DNA of 64,000 nt from Anaerovibrio lipolyticus (GTDB taxonomy: Bacteria > Bacillota > Negativicutes > Selenomonadales > Selenomonadaceae). The position numbers and the translations under genes were made by a program. The notes below the pieces were generated by a model. That model was not told where the DNA came from. It saw only the letters and a program-made list of their open reading frames with translations, and did not search any database. Location: contig NZ_JADYTY010000007.1 of NCBI RefSeq assembly GCF_021531495.1, positions 1 to 64,000 of the forward strand, written 5' to 3'. Shown piece by piece: positions 24,674 through 34,153 of this stretch. Within the stretch, counting starts at the first letter, position 1. Each line of letters opens with the position of its first letter.

Positions 24674-25907
24674 AAGCCTCATATTATTGGGGATAGATGC
24701 AGGAATTATGCTGGTGGGGCTGAGTATTTTGCTGTTGAAGCAGTACCCCAATCAGGATTATACCGTGTTGTGCTGGGCTGGAGGGGCCATTGCTGCTTCC
24801 TTTGCGGTTCAGCTGTTCCTGCTAAAAAGTAATTTTACTCAGGATCAGTGGCTGCTGCCTATGGTGATGTTCTTTGCCAGCATTGGCGTCGTGATGCTGG
24901 GTAGGTTGAAGCCGGTGCTGTGTATACCACAGCTTAGGTGGTTGATTATAGGCTTGGCAGTGCTGTTGGTGGTACTGCGCCTTTCCAGCAAGCTGCGGGA
25001 GCTAATGCAGTATCAATATATTCTAGGGATTTTGACCTTGATAGTTTTATGCTTATCCTTGATTTTTGGTACAGAGATTGGCGGTAGTAAAAACTGGTTG
25101 GTTTTGGGACCTTTTCAGGTGCAGCCTTCGGAATTTGGTAAAATTCTGCTGGTGCTGTTTCTGGCAGCCTATCTGTCAGACCATAAGCAGGTACTGCAAG
25201 ATGCCCAGCGTAGCTTTGGGCCTCTCAAGCTGCCACCTTTGAGGTTTATTGCTCCTTTGCTTTGCATATGGGGCATGGCTATATTGATGTTTGTGGTGCA
25301 AAGGGATTTGGGCTCTGCTTTGCTGTTTTTCTGCATGGCGGTGTTTATGACCTATATGGCTACCGGCAGCAAATCCTATGTTTTTATAGCTTTGGGATTT
25401 TTTATGGCAGGAGCCTGCCTAAGCTACCAGCTATTTGGTCATGTACGGGTAAGATTTGATATTTGGCTGAATCCCTGGGTGGATCCTGCTGGTCAGGCCT
25501 ATCAGGTGGTGCAATCCCTTTTTGCCTTTGCCGCCGGGGGAACCTGGGGCACTGGCTTGACTCACGGACATCCGGGGCTGATACCGGAGGTGCACACAGA
25601 TTTTATTTTTTCGGCTATTGGGGAGGAGCTGGGGCTTATAGGCTGTACAGCTGTTATGCTGGCCTATACACTGTTCTTTTATCGTGGCATATCCATTGCT
25701 CTGGCTTGTCGTCAGGAGCTATATATGCTGATTGCCGCAGGACTGTCCATTAGCTTTTATCTACAGGCCTTTATCATTATTGCCGGGGTAACAAAATTTC
25801 TGCCTTTGACAGGTATTACCCTGCCCTTTATCAGTTATGGCGGCAGCTCTATGGTATCCGGCTTTATTATGCTAGGCTTGTTAATGGCTATGGCCAAAAA
25901 GGAGTAG
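24663..25907 (+). CDS. RodA/FtsW-type peptidoglycan polymerase
   Basis: 414-aa SEDS-family membrane protein with about ten transmembrane segments. Family marks are GTEIGGSKNWLVLGPFQVQPSEFGKI near residues 140-160, the VQRDLGSALLFF segment near 217, HTDFIFSAIGEELGLIG near 311 and the C-terminal GITLPFISYGGSSMVSGFI. It polymerises lipid II glycan strands together with the class B PBP encoded three bases downstream. The position with FHA and PASTA-kinase genes matches the RodA-PbpA pair of actinobacteria. Confidence 0.93.
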   Translation: MKNKSLILLGIDAGIMLVGLSILLLKQYPNQDYTVLCWAGGAIAASFAVQLFLLKSNFTQDQWLLPMVMFFASIGVVMLGRLKPVLCIPQLRWLIIGLAVLLVVLRLSSKLRELMQYQYILGILTLIVLCLSLIFGTEIGGSKNWLVLGPFQVQPSEFGKILLVLFLAAYLSDHKQVLQDAQRSFGPLKLPPLRFIAPLLCIWGMAILMFVVQRDLGSALLFFCMAVFMTYMATGSKSYVFIALGFFMAGACLSYQLFGHVRVRFDIWLNPWVDPAGQAYQVVQSLFAFAAGGTWGTGLTHGHPGLIPEVHTDFIFSAIGEELGLIGCTAVMLAYTLFFYRGISIALACRQELYMLIAAGLSISFYLQAFIIIAGVTKFLPLTGITLPFISYGGSSMVSGFIMLGLLMAMAKKE

Positions 25908-25909
25908 CT

Positions 25910-27301
25910 ATGGGTGATAAGACAATCAAAAAGCAGATTCTTCATTGCAGTCTCTTTTTGCTAGGCTGTTTTGGTCTATTGTTTTGTTATCTGCTTTATA
26001 TAGACTTTATTCAAGGTCCAGAGCTGAATGCCAATCCCTTGAATCGCAGGGGAGCAGCTTTGGATATGGTCAGGGGCAGTATATTGGATGTTCATGGTGA
26101 AAAGCTGGCCTACAGCGATGCACCGGGACAGCGCAGCTATCCCTATGGGGCAGCTATGGCTCCTGTTACTGGTTATGTAGGGGAGACCTTGGGCAGTGCC
26201 GGTCTGGAAAGTACCTTGGGAGATGAGCTATCTGGTCAGTCAAGACAACTGCGGGGCATGGGGCCTATAGGACAGCTGTTGCAGGCTGATAGAGGTAATG
26301 ATATTAAGCTGACAGTGGATGCCAGATTGCAGCAGCTAGCCTATGATGCTCTTGGGGAGTATCGAGGCGCTGTAGTGGTGCTGGACGCCAATACTGGGGC
26401 TGTACTGGCCCTGGTTAGCAAGCCAGCAGTGGACCCTTCTGTGGTGGAGGCTCAGTGGTCAGAGCTGTCTAACCGGCAGGATAGTCCTTTGCTGAATAGA
26501 GCTGCTCAGGGCTTATACCCACCTGGCTCAACTATTAAGGCAATGATGGCAGATGCAGCTTTGGATGAAAAGGTTACAGATTTGAATGAAACCTTTAATT
26601 GTACAGGCAAGCTGCAAATTGGTAATGAGTATATCGAGGAAAGTCACGGAGCTGTCCACGGCAAGGTAAATCTAAAGGAGGCTTTGACTCATTCCTGTAA
26701 TTTTACCTTTGGTACATTGGCTATGCGGATGGGAAGCAGTGGCTTGCAGGATGCTTTCCAGCGTTTTGGTTTTGCGGATACCTTTCAGGGAGAAATACAG
26801 GAAACTGCCTCTCATTTGCCGGATTTTGGCAAGCTGGAGCAGGGAGATATTGCCCAGCTAGGTCTAGGCCAGTCCTCCCTGCTGGTAACGCCTTTGCGGA
26901 TGGCTATGCTGGCTCAGGCCTTTGCCAATGGTGGCAAAATGATGGTGCCTTACATGGTGGATGCAGTAATTTCGCCTCAGGGCTTATGTATTCGCAAGGG
27001 AGAGCCTGCTCAATGGCGGGAGGTTACTACCAGTCAGCGGGCAGCTTTGATTAATAGTTATATGGAGAATGTAGTAGAAAATGGTACTGGCGGCGCTGCA
27101 GCCGTATCTGGTATCAAGGTGAGAGGCAAAACTGGCACAGCAGAAAATAGTGCTGGTGCTGATCACGGTTGGTTTATTGGCTCGGCAGAGCTGCCAGGCA
27201 GAACCATAGCCTTTGGGATTATTGTGGAAAATAGTGGCGGTGGTGGCTCCACAGCAGCACCTATTGCCCGGAGAATTATACAGGATTTAATGAATAGATA
27301 A
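25910..27301 (+). CDS. Class B penicillin-binding protein (PbpA-like)
   Basis: 463 aa. One N-terminal membrane anchor covers about residues 10-32. A short pedestal region contains NPLNRR and RGSILDVHGEKLAYS. The transpeptidase domain has the serine motif STIK (in YPPGSTIKAMM) near 206, the SCN triad near 264 and KTGTAE near 407. It cross-links peptidoglycan stems and pairs with the RodA-type polymerase. It lacks C-terminal PASTA domains, unlike typical Firmicute PBP2x. Confidence 0.93.
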   Translation: MGDKTIKKQILHCSLFLLGCFGLLFCYLLYIDFIQGPELNANPLNRRGAALDMVRGSILDVHGEKLAYSDAPGQRSYPYGAAMAPVTGYVGETLGSAGLESTLGDELSGQSRQLRGMGPIGQLLQADRGNDIKLTVDARLQQLAYDALGEYRGAVVVLDANTGAVLALVSKPAVDPSVVEAQWSELSNRQDSPLLNRAAQGLYPPGSTIKAMMADAALDEKVTDLNETFNCTGKLQIGNEYIEESHGAVHGKVNLKEALTHSCNFTFGTLAMRMGSSGLQDAFQRFGFADTFQGEIQETASHLPDFGKLEQGDIAQLGLGQSSLLVTPLRMAMLAQAFANGGKMMVPYMVDAVISPQGLCIRKGEPAQWREVTTSQRAALINSYMENVVENGTGGAAAVSGIKVRGKTGTAENSAGADHGWFIGSAELPGRTIAFGIIVENSGGGGSTAAPIARRIIQDLMNR

Positions 27302-27328
27302 ATTTTGCAAAATAGGGGGTAAAGTTTC

Positions 27329-29131
27329 ATGATACAGCGTATTTTAGCCAGACGTTATGAGCTGCAGGAGCTTATTGGCGGTGGCGGCATGGCTGATGTG
27401 TACAAGGCGCAGGATAAGCTGCTGGATAGGGCAGTTGCCGTAAAAATTCTGCATCAGCAATATGCCAACGATGCAGAATTCGTGGAAAAATTCCGTCGAG
27501 AGGCTACAGCAGCAGCCAAGCTGGCTCATCCCAATATTGTCAATATCTACGATGTTGGGGAGGATGGGGGAAGCCAATACATTGTTATGGAATATGTATC
27601 AGGCCCTACCCTGAAGGAGGTTATCCAGCAGAAGGGCTGTTTGGAGCCTATAGAGGCTGTTCGGATTGCCAAGGAAATAGCCAGCGCTTTGGAATCTGCC
27701 CATAGAAATAATTTGGTTCATTGTGATATTAAGCCTCATAACATTCTGGTTATGCCTGATGGTCATATCAAGGTAACTGATTTTGGTATTGCCAGAGCAG
27801 TTTCTGCTTCTACCATGACCTACAGCGGCAGCGTCATGGGCTCTGTGCATTATTTTTCTCCAGAGCAGGCTAAGGGGACGGTGATTACCACTAAATCAGA
27901 TGTTTATTCTCTGGGGGTGGTTCTTTACGAAATGTTGACCGGGCAGCTGCCTTTTAATGGTGAGACCTCTGTTAGCATTGCCCTGAAGCATTTGCAGGAG
28001 GAGCCAGTGCCTATTAGACAGCTGAATCCATCTATACCTCCAGTGCTGGAGGCTATTGTGCAAAAGGCTATGTCCAAGGATCCTGCCGATAGGCCTAACA
28101 GTACGGAGTTATACGCTGATTTGAATCAGGCCAAAGCCATGCTGGCAGACAGAGGGACTAGCCAGGAAGCAGTTTCCAATGATCCTTTTGCTACCAGAAT
28201 GATACCTCGCATCACGCCGGAGATGATGGCTGAGCAGAGGTCAGAACGTCCTGCTAATAAGCCAATAGGCAGTAGAGAAGATTATCAGCCTCAGTACCAG
28301 CCACAGGAAGAAAAATCCATTTTTAAATCCAAGAGCTTTATTGCTGTTTTGGTGGGTATTTTGCTCATGGGCTTTTTTGTAGGTTCCTTCCTATCCTTTG
28401 GCAAGTTCTGGAGCTCTGCGGAAATCAACGTGCCAGATGTGGTAGGCAAGTCCTCTGTGGTGGCGCAGCAGATTTTGGAGGATAAGAATTTGCGGGTAAA
28501 GATAGTGGAGGCCAATGATGATTCGGTGCCAGCCGGTCAGGTGGTTTCTCAATATCCAGAAGCGGGAGCCAAGGTTAAGGAACAGCGTCTGGTTACCATT
28601 ACTGTCAGCAAGGGTGGTCAGGAGCTGACCATGCCGGATTTGAAAAGCATGAGCCGCAGTAATGCTGAGGAAAAGCTGAAGAAGATGGGCTTGAAGCTTG
28701 GTGCTGTTTTTGAGGAAAATGCCAAGGAACCTGCAGGTACAGTTATTAATCAGGACCCAAGAAGCGGTTCCAAGATTACCAAAGGACAGACAGTGGATAT
28801 TACTGTAAGTCTAGGTGAGAAAAAGAAGGAAATTACAGTTCAGAACTATACTGGACTTAGTGTAGATAGTGCTAAATCTAATTTGGAGGCCAATGGCCTG
28901 TCCCTGGGGGGAATTAGTGAGGAAGCTAGCACAAGGCCAAAGGGAACTGTTATCGGTCAGAGTCCGTCAGCAGGCAGTACCACCACTGAAGGCGGTAGTG
29001 TCAGCCTGATTATATCCTCTGGCAGCAGTGGTGGAGCCAAGAGTGATAACAATCAGGCTCCTACCCCTTCAGCAGCTACTGCCAAGGGCAAAACTGATGC
29101 TGGCAAATCCAGCACCGGTGCAGCTCAGTAA
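27329..29131 (+). CDS. prkC: PASTA-domain serine/threonine kinase (PrkC/PknB type)
   Basis: 600 aa. The kinase domain lies at about residues 10-270, with glycine loop GGGGMADVYKA, the AVKIL lysine, catalytic HCDIKPHN and the DFGIARA segment, with the activation-loop threonines just after. A proline-rich linker precedes one transmembrane helix near 335-358. Three extracellular PASTA repeats cover about 370-435, 437-503 and 505-572, and a Ser/Gly/Ala-rich tail ends the protein. PASTA domains sense muropeptides or lipid II. The partner phosphatase and FHA readers are encoded upstream. Confidence 0.95.
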   Translation: MIQRILARRYELQELIGGGGMADVYKAQDKLLDRAVAVKILHQQYANDAEFVEKFRREATAAAKLAHPNIVNIYDVGEDGGSQYIVMEYVSGPTLKEVIQQKGCLEPIEAVRIAKEIASALESAHRNNLVHCDIKPHNILVMPDGHIKVTDFGIARAVSASTMTYSGSVMGSVHYFSPEQAKGTVITTKSDVYSLGVVLYEMLTGQLPFNGETSVSIALKHLQEEPVPIRQLNPSIPPVLEAIVQKAMSKDPADRPNSTELYADLNQAKAMLADRGTSQEAVSNDPFATRMIPRITPEMMAEQRSERPANKPIGSREDYQPQYQPQEEKSIFKSKSFIAVLVGILLMGFFVGSFLSFGKFWSSAEINVPDVVGKSSVVAQQILEDKNLRVKIVEANDDSVPAGQVVSQYPEAGAKVKEQRLVTITVSKGGQELTMPDLKSMSRSNAEEKLKKMGLKLGAVFEENAKEPAGTVINQDPRSGSKITKGQTVDITVSLGEKKKEITVQNYTGLSVDSAKSNLEANGLSLGGISEEASTRPKGTVIGQSPSAGSTTTEGGSVSLIISSGSSGGAKSDNNQAPTPSAATAKGKTDAGKSSTGAAQ

Positions 29132-29169
29132 ATTCGTGGGAAATAGGATGTGCATATAGGAGAATTGCT

Positions 29170-30048
29170 ATGCCAACAGCTCAGGTTATAAAAATGTATA
29201 ATGGATTCTACTATCTGCAGGTGGCAGGACAGGAGGAGCTTTTGTCCTGCCGGCTGAGGGGCAGAATTAAGCGAAATAAGGGGGCAGTGGTTACTGGCGA
29301 TTATGTGGAGTATCAAATGCTGGAGGACGGCACCGGTGTAATTGAAAGGTGTCTTCCTAGGCGAACTTTGCTGAAAAGACCTGCTGTGGCCAATATTGAT
29401 CAGGTTTTGATAACCTTTGCAGCACGCCAGCCGGATTTGAATCAGCTGTTATTGAATCGCTTCCTTGTTTTGGCAGAGTGGTCTGGGATTCCAGAGATTG
29501 TTATTTGCATTAACAAATGTGATTTGCTGGAGGAAAAGGCGGATTTTTTGCAGGACTATGTGCAGGCAGGTTATAAATTGTTAATGGTTTCGGCTCAGGA
29601 AGGTCAGGGAATTCAGAAATTGAAAAATCTGCTTACTGGGCGGGTAACGGTATTTGCCGGCCCCTCCGGGGTAGGAAAGTCATCTCTTCTTAACGCAGTA
29701 GATAGCAATTTGGAGCTGGTCACTGGCAAAATCAGTGACAAGATTAAAAGGGGCAAGCATACCACTAGAGCAGCTTGTCTGCTGCCATTGCCAGAGGGAG
29801 GCACGGTGGTGGATACCCCTGGCTTTAGTGCTGCAGAGCTGGAAAATATAGACAAGGCTCAGTTGGCTCATTATTTCCCAGAGTTCCGTCCTTACATTGA
29901 AAAATGTTATTATAATACCTGTACTCACAGCCATGAGCCGGATTGTGCTGTTAAGGAGGCTGTGGCAGCAGGGGCTATTTGTCAGGCCCGTTATGAGGCT
30001 TATTTGAATATTTTACAGACAATTAATGAGAGAAAGAAGGCTTATTGA
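29170..30048 (+). CDS. rsgA: Ribosome small-subunit GTPase RsgA
   Basis: 292 aa. An N-terminal OB fold is followed by a circularly permuted GTPase domain. The G4 motif NKCD (about residue 115) comes before G1 GPSGVGKSS (about 163) and G3 DTPG (about 216). A C-terminal zinc knuckle shows CYYNTCTHSHEPDC near 253. It assists 30S subunit maturation. It follows prkC as in many Firmicutes. Confidence 0.95.
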   Translation: MPTAQVIKMYNGFYYLQVAGQEELLSCRLRGRIKRNKGAVVTGDYVEYQMLEDGTGVIERCLPRRTLLKRPAVANIDQVLITFAARQPDLNQLLLNRFLVLAEWSGIPEIVICINKCDLLEEKADFLQDYVQAGYKLLMVSAQEGQGIQKLKNLLTGRVTVFAGPSGVGKSSLLNAVDSNLELVTGKISDKIKRGKHTTRAACLLPLPEGGTVVDTPGFSAAELENIDKAQLAHYFPEFRPYIEKCYYNTCTHSHEPDCAVKEAVAAGAICQARYEAYLNILQTINERKKAY

Positions 30049-30049
30049 T

Positions 30050-30700
30050 ATGATAAAAATCGCTCCTTCCATCCTTTCCGCAGATTTTGCTAATTTGGGA
30101 GCAGAAGTAAAAAAAGTTGTAGATGCAGGGGCAGAATTTGTCCATATTGATGTTATGGATGGTACCTTTGTGCCAGAGATTACTTTGGGAGCAGGCATTG
30201 TGAAGGCTATTCGTCCTATAACTGATGCTGTATTTGATGTACATCTCATGGTAGAGCATCCTGATACCCATATTGAAGCCTTTGCCAAGGCTGGGGCAGA
30301 TTATATAACCTTCCATGTGGAGGCTGCCAAGCATCCTCATCGCATGATTCAGGCTATTCATGCTTTAGGCTGCAAGGCTGGCGTATCCCTGAATCCTGGC
30401 ACTCCTGTTGCTATGATTGAGGAACTGCTGCCAGATGTGGATATGGTGCTGGTTATGTCTGTGAATCCTGGTTATGGCGGACAGAAGTTTATTCCTGGTT
30501 CCATAAGCAAGCTGCAGCGCATTCGCAAGGCTTTGGATGAGATAGGTTCTCAGGCTGAACTGCAGGTAGACGGGGGCGTTAACGAGGAAAATGCTCAGTC
30601 TATTATTGATGCTGGGGCAACTGTGCTGGTAGCTGGATCTGCTGTGTACAAGAGCAAGGATATTCCTGCTACTATCAAAAAGCTTCACGGCCGTGGTTAA
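30050..30700 (+). CDS. rpe: Ribulose-phosphate 3-epimerase
   Basis: 216-aa TIM-barrel enzyme interconverting ribulose-5-phosphate and xylulose-5-phosphate. Signatures are IAPSILSADFANLG at residues 3-16, VHIDVMDGTFVPEIT near 32 with metal-binding His and Asp, DVHLMVEHPD near 65, VNPGYGGQKFIP near 140 and VDGGVNEENA near 174. The frame opens eight codons earlier, but the ATG two bases after the rsgA stop, with AGAAGG in front, gives the standard start. Confidence 0.96.
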   Translation: MIKIAPSILSADFANLGAEVKKVVDAGAEFVHIDVMDGTFVPEITLGAGIVKAIRPITDAVFDVHLMVEHPDTHIEAFAKAGADYITFHVEAAKHPHRMIQAIHALGCKAGVSLNPGTPVAMIEELLPDVDMVLVMSVNPGYGGQKFIPGSISKLQRIRKALDEIGSQAELQVDGGVNEENAQSIIDAGATVLVAGSAVYKSKDIPATIKKLHGRG

Positions 30701-30728
30701 TGAACTTTGCTAAAAAAGGAGAAAAACA

Positions 30729-31421
30729 ATGAAGAAAGCAGTTATTTTGCTATCTGGCGGTTTGGATTCTACTACCTGTATGGCAGTAGCCAAGGAGCAG
30801 GGCTATGATTTGTACCCTATTAGCTTTGACTATCATCAGCGTCACAGCATTGAGCTGGAGGGAGCCAAAAAGATAGCAGACTTTTATCAGGTAAAAAAAC
30901 ATTTGATTATTGAAACCAATATGGATCAGGTGGGAGGCTCTGCCCTTACCGATAAGGATATTCAGGTGCCAGAGGGGGAGATTGTTCACGAGGATAATGA
31001 CATTCCTGTAACCTATGTGCCTGCCAGAAATTTAACCTTTTTGAGCTATGCCTTGGGCTATGCTGAGGTTATTGGGGCAGATCATATCTTTATCGGTGTT
31101 AATGCGGTAGATTATTCTGGTTATCCAGATTGTCGTCCAGAGTTTATTGCCAAATTCCAAGATCTGGCTGATTATGCCACCAAGGCAGGGGCGGCTGATG
31201 GCAGACATATTCGCATTGAAACTCCTTTGCAGGATTTGACCAAGAAGGAGATTGTGCAGCTGGCCAATCGTTTAGGGGCACCTTTGCAGTTTACCCATAG
31301 CTGTTATAATGGAGGGGCCAAGGCCTGCGGCGTTTGCGATAGCTGCAAGCTGCGCCTGAAGGGCTTCCGTGAGGCTGGTGTGGTAGATCCTGTAGAATAT
31401 GAAAATGATGTTAATAGATAA
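30729..31421 (+). CDS. queC: 7-cyano-7-deazaguanine synthase QueC
   Basis: 230 aa. It converts 7-carboxy-7-deazaguanine to preQ0 with ATP and ammonia on the queuosine pathway. The PP-loop LLSGGLDSTTC is at residues 7-17. YVPARNLTFLSYALGYAE near 97 and the zinc-binding cysteines CYNGGAKACGVCDSC near 193-207 complete the family pattern. AAAGGAG precedes the ATG. folE2 follows closely, but queD, queE and queF are not in the window. Confidence 0.95.
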   Translation: MKKAVILLSGGLDSTTCMAVAKEQGYDLYPISFDYHQRHSIELEGAKKIADFYQVKKHLIIETNMDQVGGSALTDKDIQVPEGEIVHEDNDIPVTYVPARNLTFLSYALGYAEVIGADHIFIGVNAVDYSGYPDCRPEFIAKFQDLADYATKAGAADGRHIRIETPLQDLTKKEIVQLANRLGAPLQFTHSCYNGGAKACGVCDSCKLRLKGFREAGVVDPVEYENDVNR

Positions 31422-31433
31422 GCAGGTGATTCA

Positions 31434-32225
31434 GTGAAGGACGTTCAGAATAGTATTGACCAGCGAGGGATTGCCATTCAGCGTGTAGGCATCAAGGATG
31501 CCTATTTGCCGTTTCTGATAAAAACCAAGGCAGAAGGTTATCAGCAGGTAACAGCCAAGGTATGCTTTACCGTAGCTCTGCCTATGGAATACAAGGGCAC
31601 TCATATGAGCCGTTTTTTGGAGATTCTGAATCCTTGGTCCACCAAGCCACTGGCGGAGCCAGAGATGGCGGAAATATTAAGTGAAGCCCTAGACAAGCTG
31701 CAGGCCGAAGAGGCAGCTATTAGAATTGATTTCAAATACTTTGTGGAGCGTCAGGCTCCTGTTAGCGGCCGCTGTTCCGTGTTGGATGTGGATTGCTTCT
31801 TTGCAGGGAAGATGTCTAGAGGCAAAGCTCTGGAATTTACTCTGGGAGTAAAAGTCCCATATACATCTTTGTGTCCTTGCAGTAAGGAGATTTCCCGTTA
31901 TGGGGCTCATAATCAGCGGGGGATTTTGGCTGCGGAGTTAAGGTTCCGCCCAGGCTATGAATGTATTCTTATTGAAGATTTGGTGGAACTTTTGGAAAAG
32001 CAGGCTTCCTGTCAGATTTATCCTTTGCTGAAGCGGGAGGATGAAAAATACGTTACAGAAACCGCCTATGAAAATCCTAAATTTGTAGAGGATATTCTTC
32101 GGGATGGTGTGCTGGCTATGCGTGGTCTAGAGGGATTGGGTTGGTTCTCCCTGGCTTGTGAAAATTTTGAATCCATTCATAATCATAGTGCCTATGCTGC
32201 ACATGAGGAAACAATAGGTGAGTAG
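31434..32225 (+). CDS. folE2: GTP cyclohydrolase FolE2 (type IB)
   Basis: 263 aa. It opens the guanine ring of GTP to give dihydroneopterin triphosphate, the entry to folate and 7-deazaguanine synthesis. The COG1469 pattern is clear: GIAIQRVGIKDAYLPF near the start, GTHMSRF near 55, then the VPYTSLCPCSKEISRYGAHNQRG block near 146-168, with the metal-binding cysteine and the catalytic Glu/His region. The start codon is GTG with AGGTG in front. Its place after queC suggests it supplies the queuosine branch. Confidence 0.93.
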   Translation: MKDVQNSIDQRGIAIQRVGIKDAYLPFLIKTKAEGYQQVTAKVCFTVALPMEYKGTHMSRFLEILNPWSTKPLAEPEMAEILSEALDKLQAEEAAIRIDFKYFVERQAPVSGRCSVLDVDCFFAGKMSRGKALEFTLGVKVPYTSLCPCSKEISRYGAHNQRGILAAELRFRPGYECILIEDLVELLEKQASCQIYPLLKREDEKYVTETAYENPKFVEDILRDGVLAMRGLEGLGWFSLACENFESIHNHSAYAAHEETIGE

Positions 32226-32228
32226 GTT

Positions 32229-33083
32229 TTGAAAAAGCTAATTGTAAATGCAGATGATTTTGGCCTTCATACTGAGGTAAATAAGGCTGTTATTAAAGGG
32301 TATCAGCAGGGGTGCTTGAGAAGTACCTCCCTGATGCCCACGGGGGCAGCTGTGGAGGAGGCTAGCCAGCTGGCCCGGCAGAACCCTGAACTGGGAATCG
32401 GGATTCATATTACTCTGGTGGCAGAAAAGCCTGTACTGCCTTTGGACAAGGTATCCACCTTGGTGGATGAACAGGGACATTTTCATGCTGACCATATGGT
32501 TTTTATCAAAAAATATTTGCAGGGACAGATTGATAAGGGACAGCTTTACGCAGAGTGTGAGGCTCAGATTGCCAAAGCTATGTCTTTGGGCTTGAATATT
32601 ACCCATTTGGACAGCCACCAGCATCTTCATACTCTGCCTGGGGTAACGGAAATCTGCTTGGAGCTAATGAAAAAATATAATATTCATAGGATGCGTTATC
32701 CCGGAGAAGCCTTTGGTTTTACGGGAGGCTATCATAGCGGTATGTTTCGCCGACTAGCAAAATGTGGACTTACTGCCTGTGCCATGTTGGCAAGACGCCG
32801 GGCAAAATGTTATAATATGATGATGCCTGAGCACTTCTTTGGTATGTTGGCAGGAGGCCATATGGAGAAAAAATATTTCCTGAATATTCTGAAGGCCCTG
32901 CCTGATGGGATTTCGGAGATTATGGTTCATCCTGGTTGTGATGCCAAGGCTTTGGGCAGTGTCTATGATTGGCAGTATCACTGGGAGGATGAGCTGGCTT
33001 CTGTAACCTCTGAGGAAGCTATGAGTTATTTACGGCAGCAGAAGATAGAGCTTATATCCTTCAAGGAGTTAACTCATGAATAA
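32229..33083 (+). CDS. YdjC/ChbG-family carbohydrate deacetylase
   Basis: 284 aa. YdjC-fold motifs are LIVNADDFGLHTEVNKAV at residues 3-20 with the metal-binding Asp pair, LGIGIHITLVAEKPVLP near 56-72 and THLDSHQHLHTLPGV near 124-138 with the metal-binding histidines. The late EIMVHPGCDAK motif is also present. Family members remove acetyl groups from N-acetyl sugars, and some (HpnK) act in membrane-lipid pathways. The start is TTG, three bases after the folE2 stop. It overlaps the next gene by eight bases. Confidence 0.87.
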   Translation: MKKLIVNADDFGLHTEVNKAVIKGYQQGCLRSTSLMPTGAAVEEASQLARQNPELGIGIHITLVAEKPVLPLDKVSTLVDEQGHFHADHMVFIKKYLQGQIDKGQLYAECEAQIAKAMSLGLNITHLDSHQHLHTLPGVTEICLELMKKYNIHRMRYPGEAFGFTGGYHSGMFRRLAKCGLTACAMLARRRAKCYNMMMPEHFFGMLAGGHMEKKYFLNILKALPDGISEIMVHPGCDAKALGSVYDWQYHWEDELASVTSEEAMSYLRQQKIELISFKELTHE

Positions 33084-34074
33084 GGTCTACGGACGAATTT
33101 TACTTTTAACATTGTTTATATTGGTAATATCCGGCGTGGTTATTTATTCCACTGTGGATATTAATACCATTCGCAATCTCCATGTATTTCAGCCTTGGTC
33201 AGTGGCATTGGCTATTTTGGCTATTACCATTGGCCTTATATTGGATGGTACAAGGCTGATGCATCTGGTGAAAATATCAGGGGAACGTATTACCTTGAAG
33301 CAGTCTGTACAGGTGGTTTTTGGTAATTATTTTCTGGCTATGCTGGGGCCGGGAGCGGCGGCAGGAGCCATTGCCCAGATTATGTTCTTGCAAAAGGCCG
33401 GGATACCTGCCGGCAAGGCTGCGGTGCTGGCTATGGTCCGCACTATTGTTTCCATTTTGTTTCTGGCCTGCTGTCTGCCCTTTGTCTTTCTACATGATGC
33501 AGGGATTTTGCCGGGAGTATCCAATGATGTTATGGTGGCAGTAGGTTCAGGTATATTGCTGTTAATGGTATTGCTGGTTTATGGTATTCGCTACAATGCC
33601 TGTGATTATATGGCTGTGCGGATTTCTCGCCGGATTTCCTCACATAATGTGCGGCGAAAATTTCTTAATGTTTATCGAGATAGCAAAACTGGCATCCAGA
33701 TGTTGGTCAAATCCCCTACTTCTCTGATTCGGGTATTTTTTGAATCAGGTCTGAGTTTGATTTTTATCTACATGGTGGTTCCTTGCCTGATGTTGGGCTT
33801 GGGGGCAGAGGTGGATTGGCTGACAGTAATGGGCAGAATGATGTTTTTGAATATTCTGCTGTATTTTTCTCCTACTCCGGGAGGTTCCGGTATTGCCGAG
33901 GGCGGTTTTGTTCTGCTGTTCAGCAATAGTGTACCAGCAGGCACGGTGGGAATTTTGGCTGTTGCCTGGCGGTTTATTGCGGAATATCTGCCATTTTTCG
34001 TGGGACTGTATTATTCCATTACGGTTCTAGGCAAAGATATTCTCCACAAGTCCATTGAGGAGACAGAGACATGA
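33076..34074 (+). CDS. YbhN/UPF0104-family flippase-like membrane protein
   Basis: 332 aa with about eight transmembrane segments. Family features are the GNYFLAMLGPGAAAGAIAQIMFLQKAGIP region near 84-112, SPTPGGSGIAEGGF near 268 and a final hydrophobic segment. The family includes lysylphosphatidylglycerol synthase transmembrane-type and hopanoid- or dolichol-linked proteins. The substrate here is unknown. Overlap with the YdjC deacetylase gene suggests that both act on the same glycosylated lipid. Confidence 0.83.
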   Translation: MNKVYGRILLLTLFILVISGVVIYSTVDINTIRNLHVFQPWSVALAILAITIGLILDGTRLMHLVKISGERITLKQSVQVVFGNYFLAMLGPGAAAGAIAQIMFLQKAGIPAGKAAVLAMVRTIVSILFLACCLPFVFLHDAGILPGVSNDVMVAVGSGILLLMVLLVYGIRYNACDYMAVRISRRISSHNVRRKFLNVYRDSKTGIQMLVKSPTSLIRVFFESGLSLIFIYMVVPCLMLGLGAEVDWLTVMGRMMFLNILLYFSPTPGGSGIAEGGFVLLFSNSVPAGTVGILAVAWRFIAEYLPFFVGLYYSITVLGKDILHKSIEETET

Positions 34075-34153
34075 GAGCAGTTGCATAGTATACTGCTTTC
34101 ATGATATTATATATACCATTATTTTAATTGTGTTTGCGTTGGGGGCATAGATT

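Noticed and set aside
30701-30728. PreQ1 riboswitch before queC
   Set aside because: The 28-base gap is too short and lacks the pseudoknot sequence.
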